59,099 nt of DNA. Origin: Anaerolineae bacterium. Its GTDB lineage: Bacteria > Chloroflexota > Anaerolineae > Aggregatilineales > Phototrophicaceae. Positions 59,088-59,099 of this stretch are shown here, piece by piece (the first letter of the stretch is position 1; every line of letters starts with the position of its first letter). Below the pieces are notes generated by a model, which was not told the DNA's origin, did not search any database, and was given only the letters and a program-made list of their open reading frames with translations. A program made the translations under genes and the position numbers. The stretch is taken from assembly GCA_013360465.1 (NCBI GenBank), contig JABWBO010000013.1, forward strand, positions 1 to 59,099. The letters run 5' to 3'.

Positions 59088-59099
59088 GGTTGAGCGCAG

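Overview
The window is a GC-rich, densely packed bacterial chromosome segment dominated by polysaccharide and polyol catabolism. No ribosomal RNA, tRNA, phage or CRISPR is visible, so the organism has to be guessed from gene content. Sugar ABC operons carrying UroD-like and ADP-ribosylglycohydrolase-like proteins, a GntR-LacI hybrid regulator, a TIR/NB-ARC/WD40 protein and many short dispersed hairpins suggest a heterotrophic filamentous member of Chloroflexota (Anaerolineae or relatives). This is inference from style, not a marker-based call.

Layout. 1-3840: the start of a gene running off the left edge, then a leftward pair for probable iron uptake (imelysin/EfeO-like secreted protein and an extended FTR1 permease). 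4096-15467: a rightward glycan operon with its own promoter and AraR-like operator: PhyH-type dioxygenase, GntR-LacI regulator, ABC binding protein and two permeases, GH52-like hydrolase, GH38 alpha-mannosidase, UroD-like protein. 15586-22983: leftward genes for a 1270-residue TIR-STAND protein with 14 near-identical WD40 repeats, an MFS transporter, a GNAT acetyltransferase and a HAD phosphatase; the MFS and HAD genes share a 30-bp repeat downstream. 23646-30351: an SPFH membrane protein followed by a giant 1880-residue protein that reads as pseudo-aminotransferase + complete PLP aminotransferase + full-length but degenerate PEP-carboxylase-like domain. 30411-31518: an ArsR-type repressor and a SAM methyltransferase that share a near-identical operator.

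31565-44071 is one leftward, mostly overlapping operon: ADP-ribosylglycohydrolase-family protein (ARH), ABC binding protein, two permeases, three more ARH-family proteins (one with a C-terminal lectin-like domain), then an ATP-citrate-lyase-like pair whose ATP-grasp subunit ends in an eight-cysteine ferredoxin domain, and a secreted esterase. A LacI regulator (44197-45222) sits just upstream, with palindromic operators on both sides of it. This set is the best candidate for an undescribed catabolic system: import of a ligand, hydrolysis by several ARH-family enzymes, and CoA-thioester cleavage.

45322-45690 is a genomic scar: a 111-bp MITE-like element breaking a retropepsin-like reading frame, then the last 22 codons of a lost MalG-type permease directly in front of an enolase-superfamily dehydratase (45700-46863). 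46977-53296 holds two leftward GH3 genes; the larger encodes a secreted GH3-CBM9-GH9 enzyme that could take cellulose to glucose in one polypeptide, and it carries a 34-bp operator whose core matches the actinobacterial cellulase regulator CelR site. 53524-58894 is an inositol catabolism operon (iolA, iolD, iolB and a transaldolase-like gene). Short GC-rich hairpins sit at many gene boundaries.
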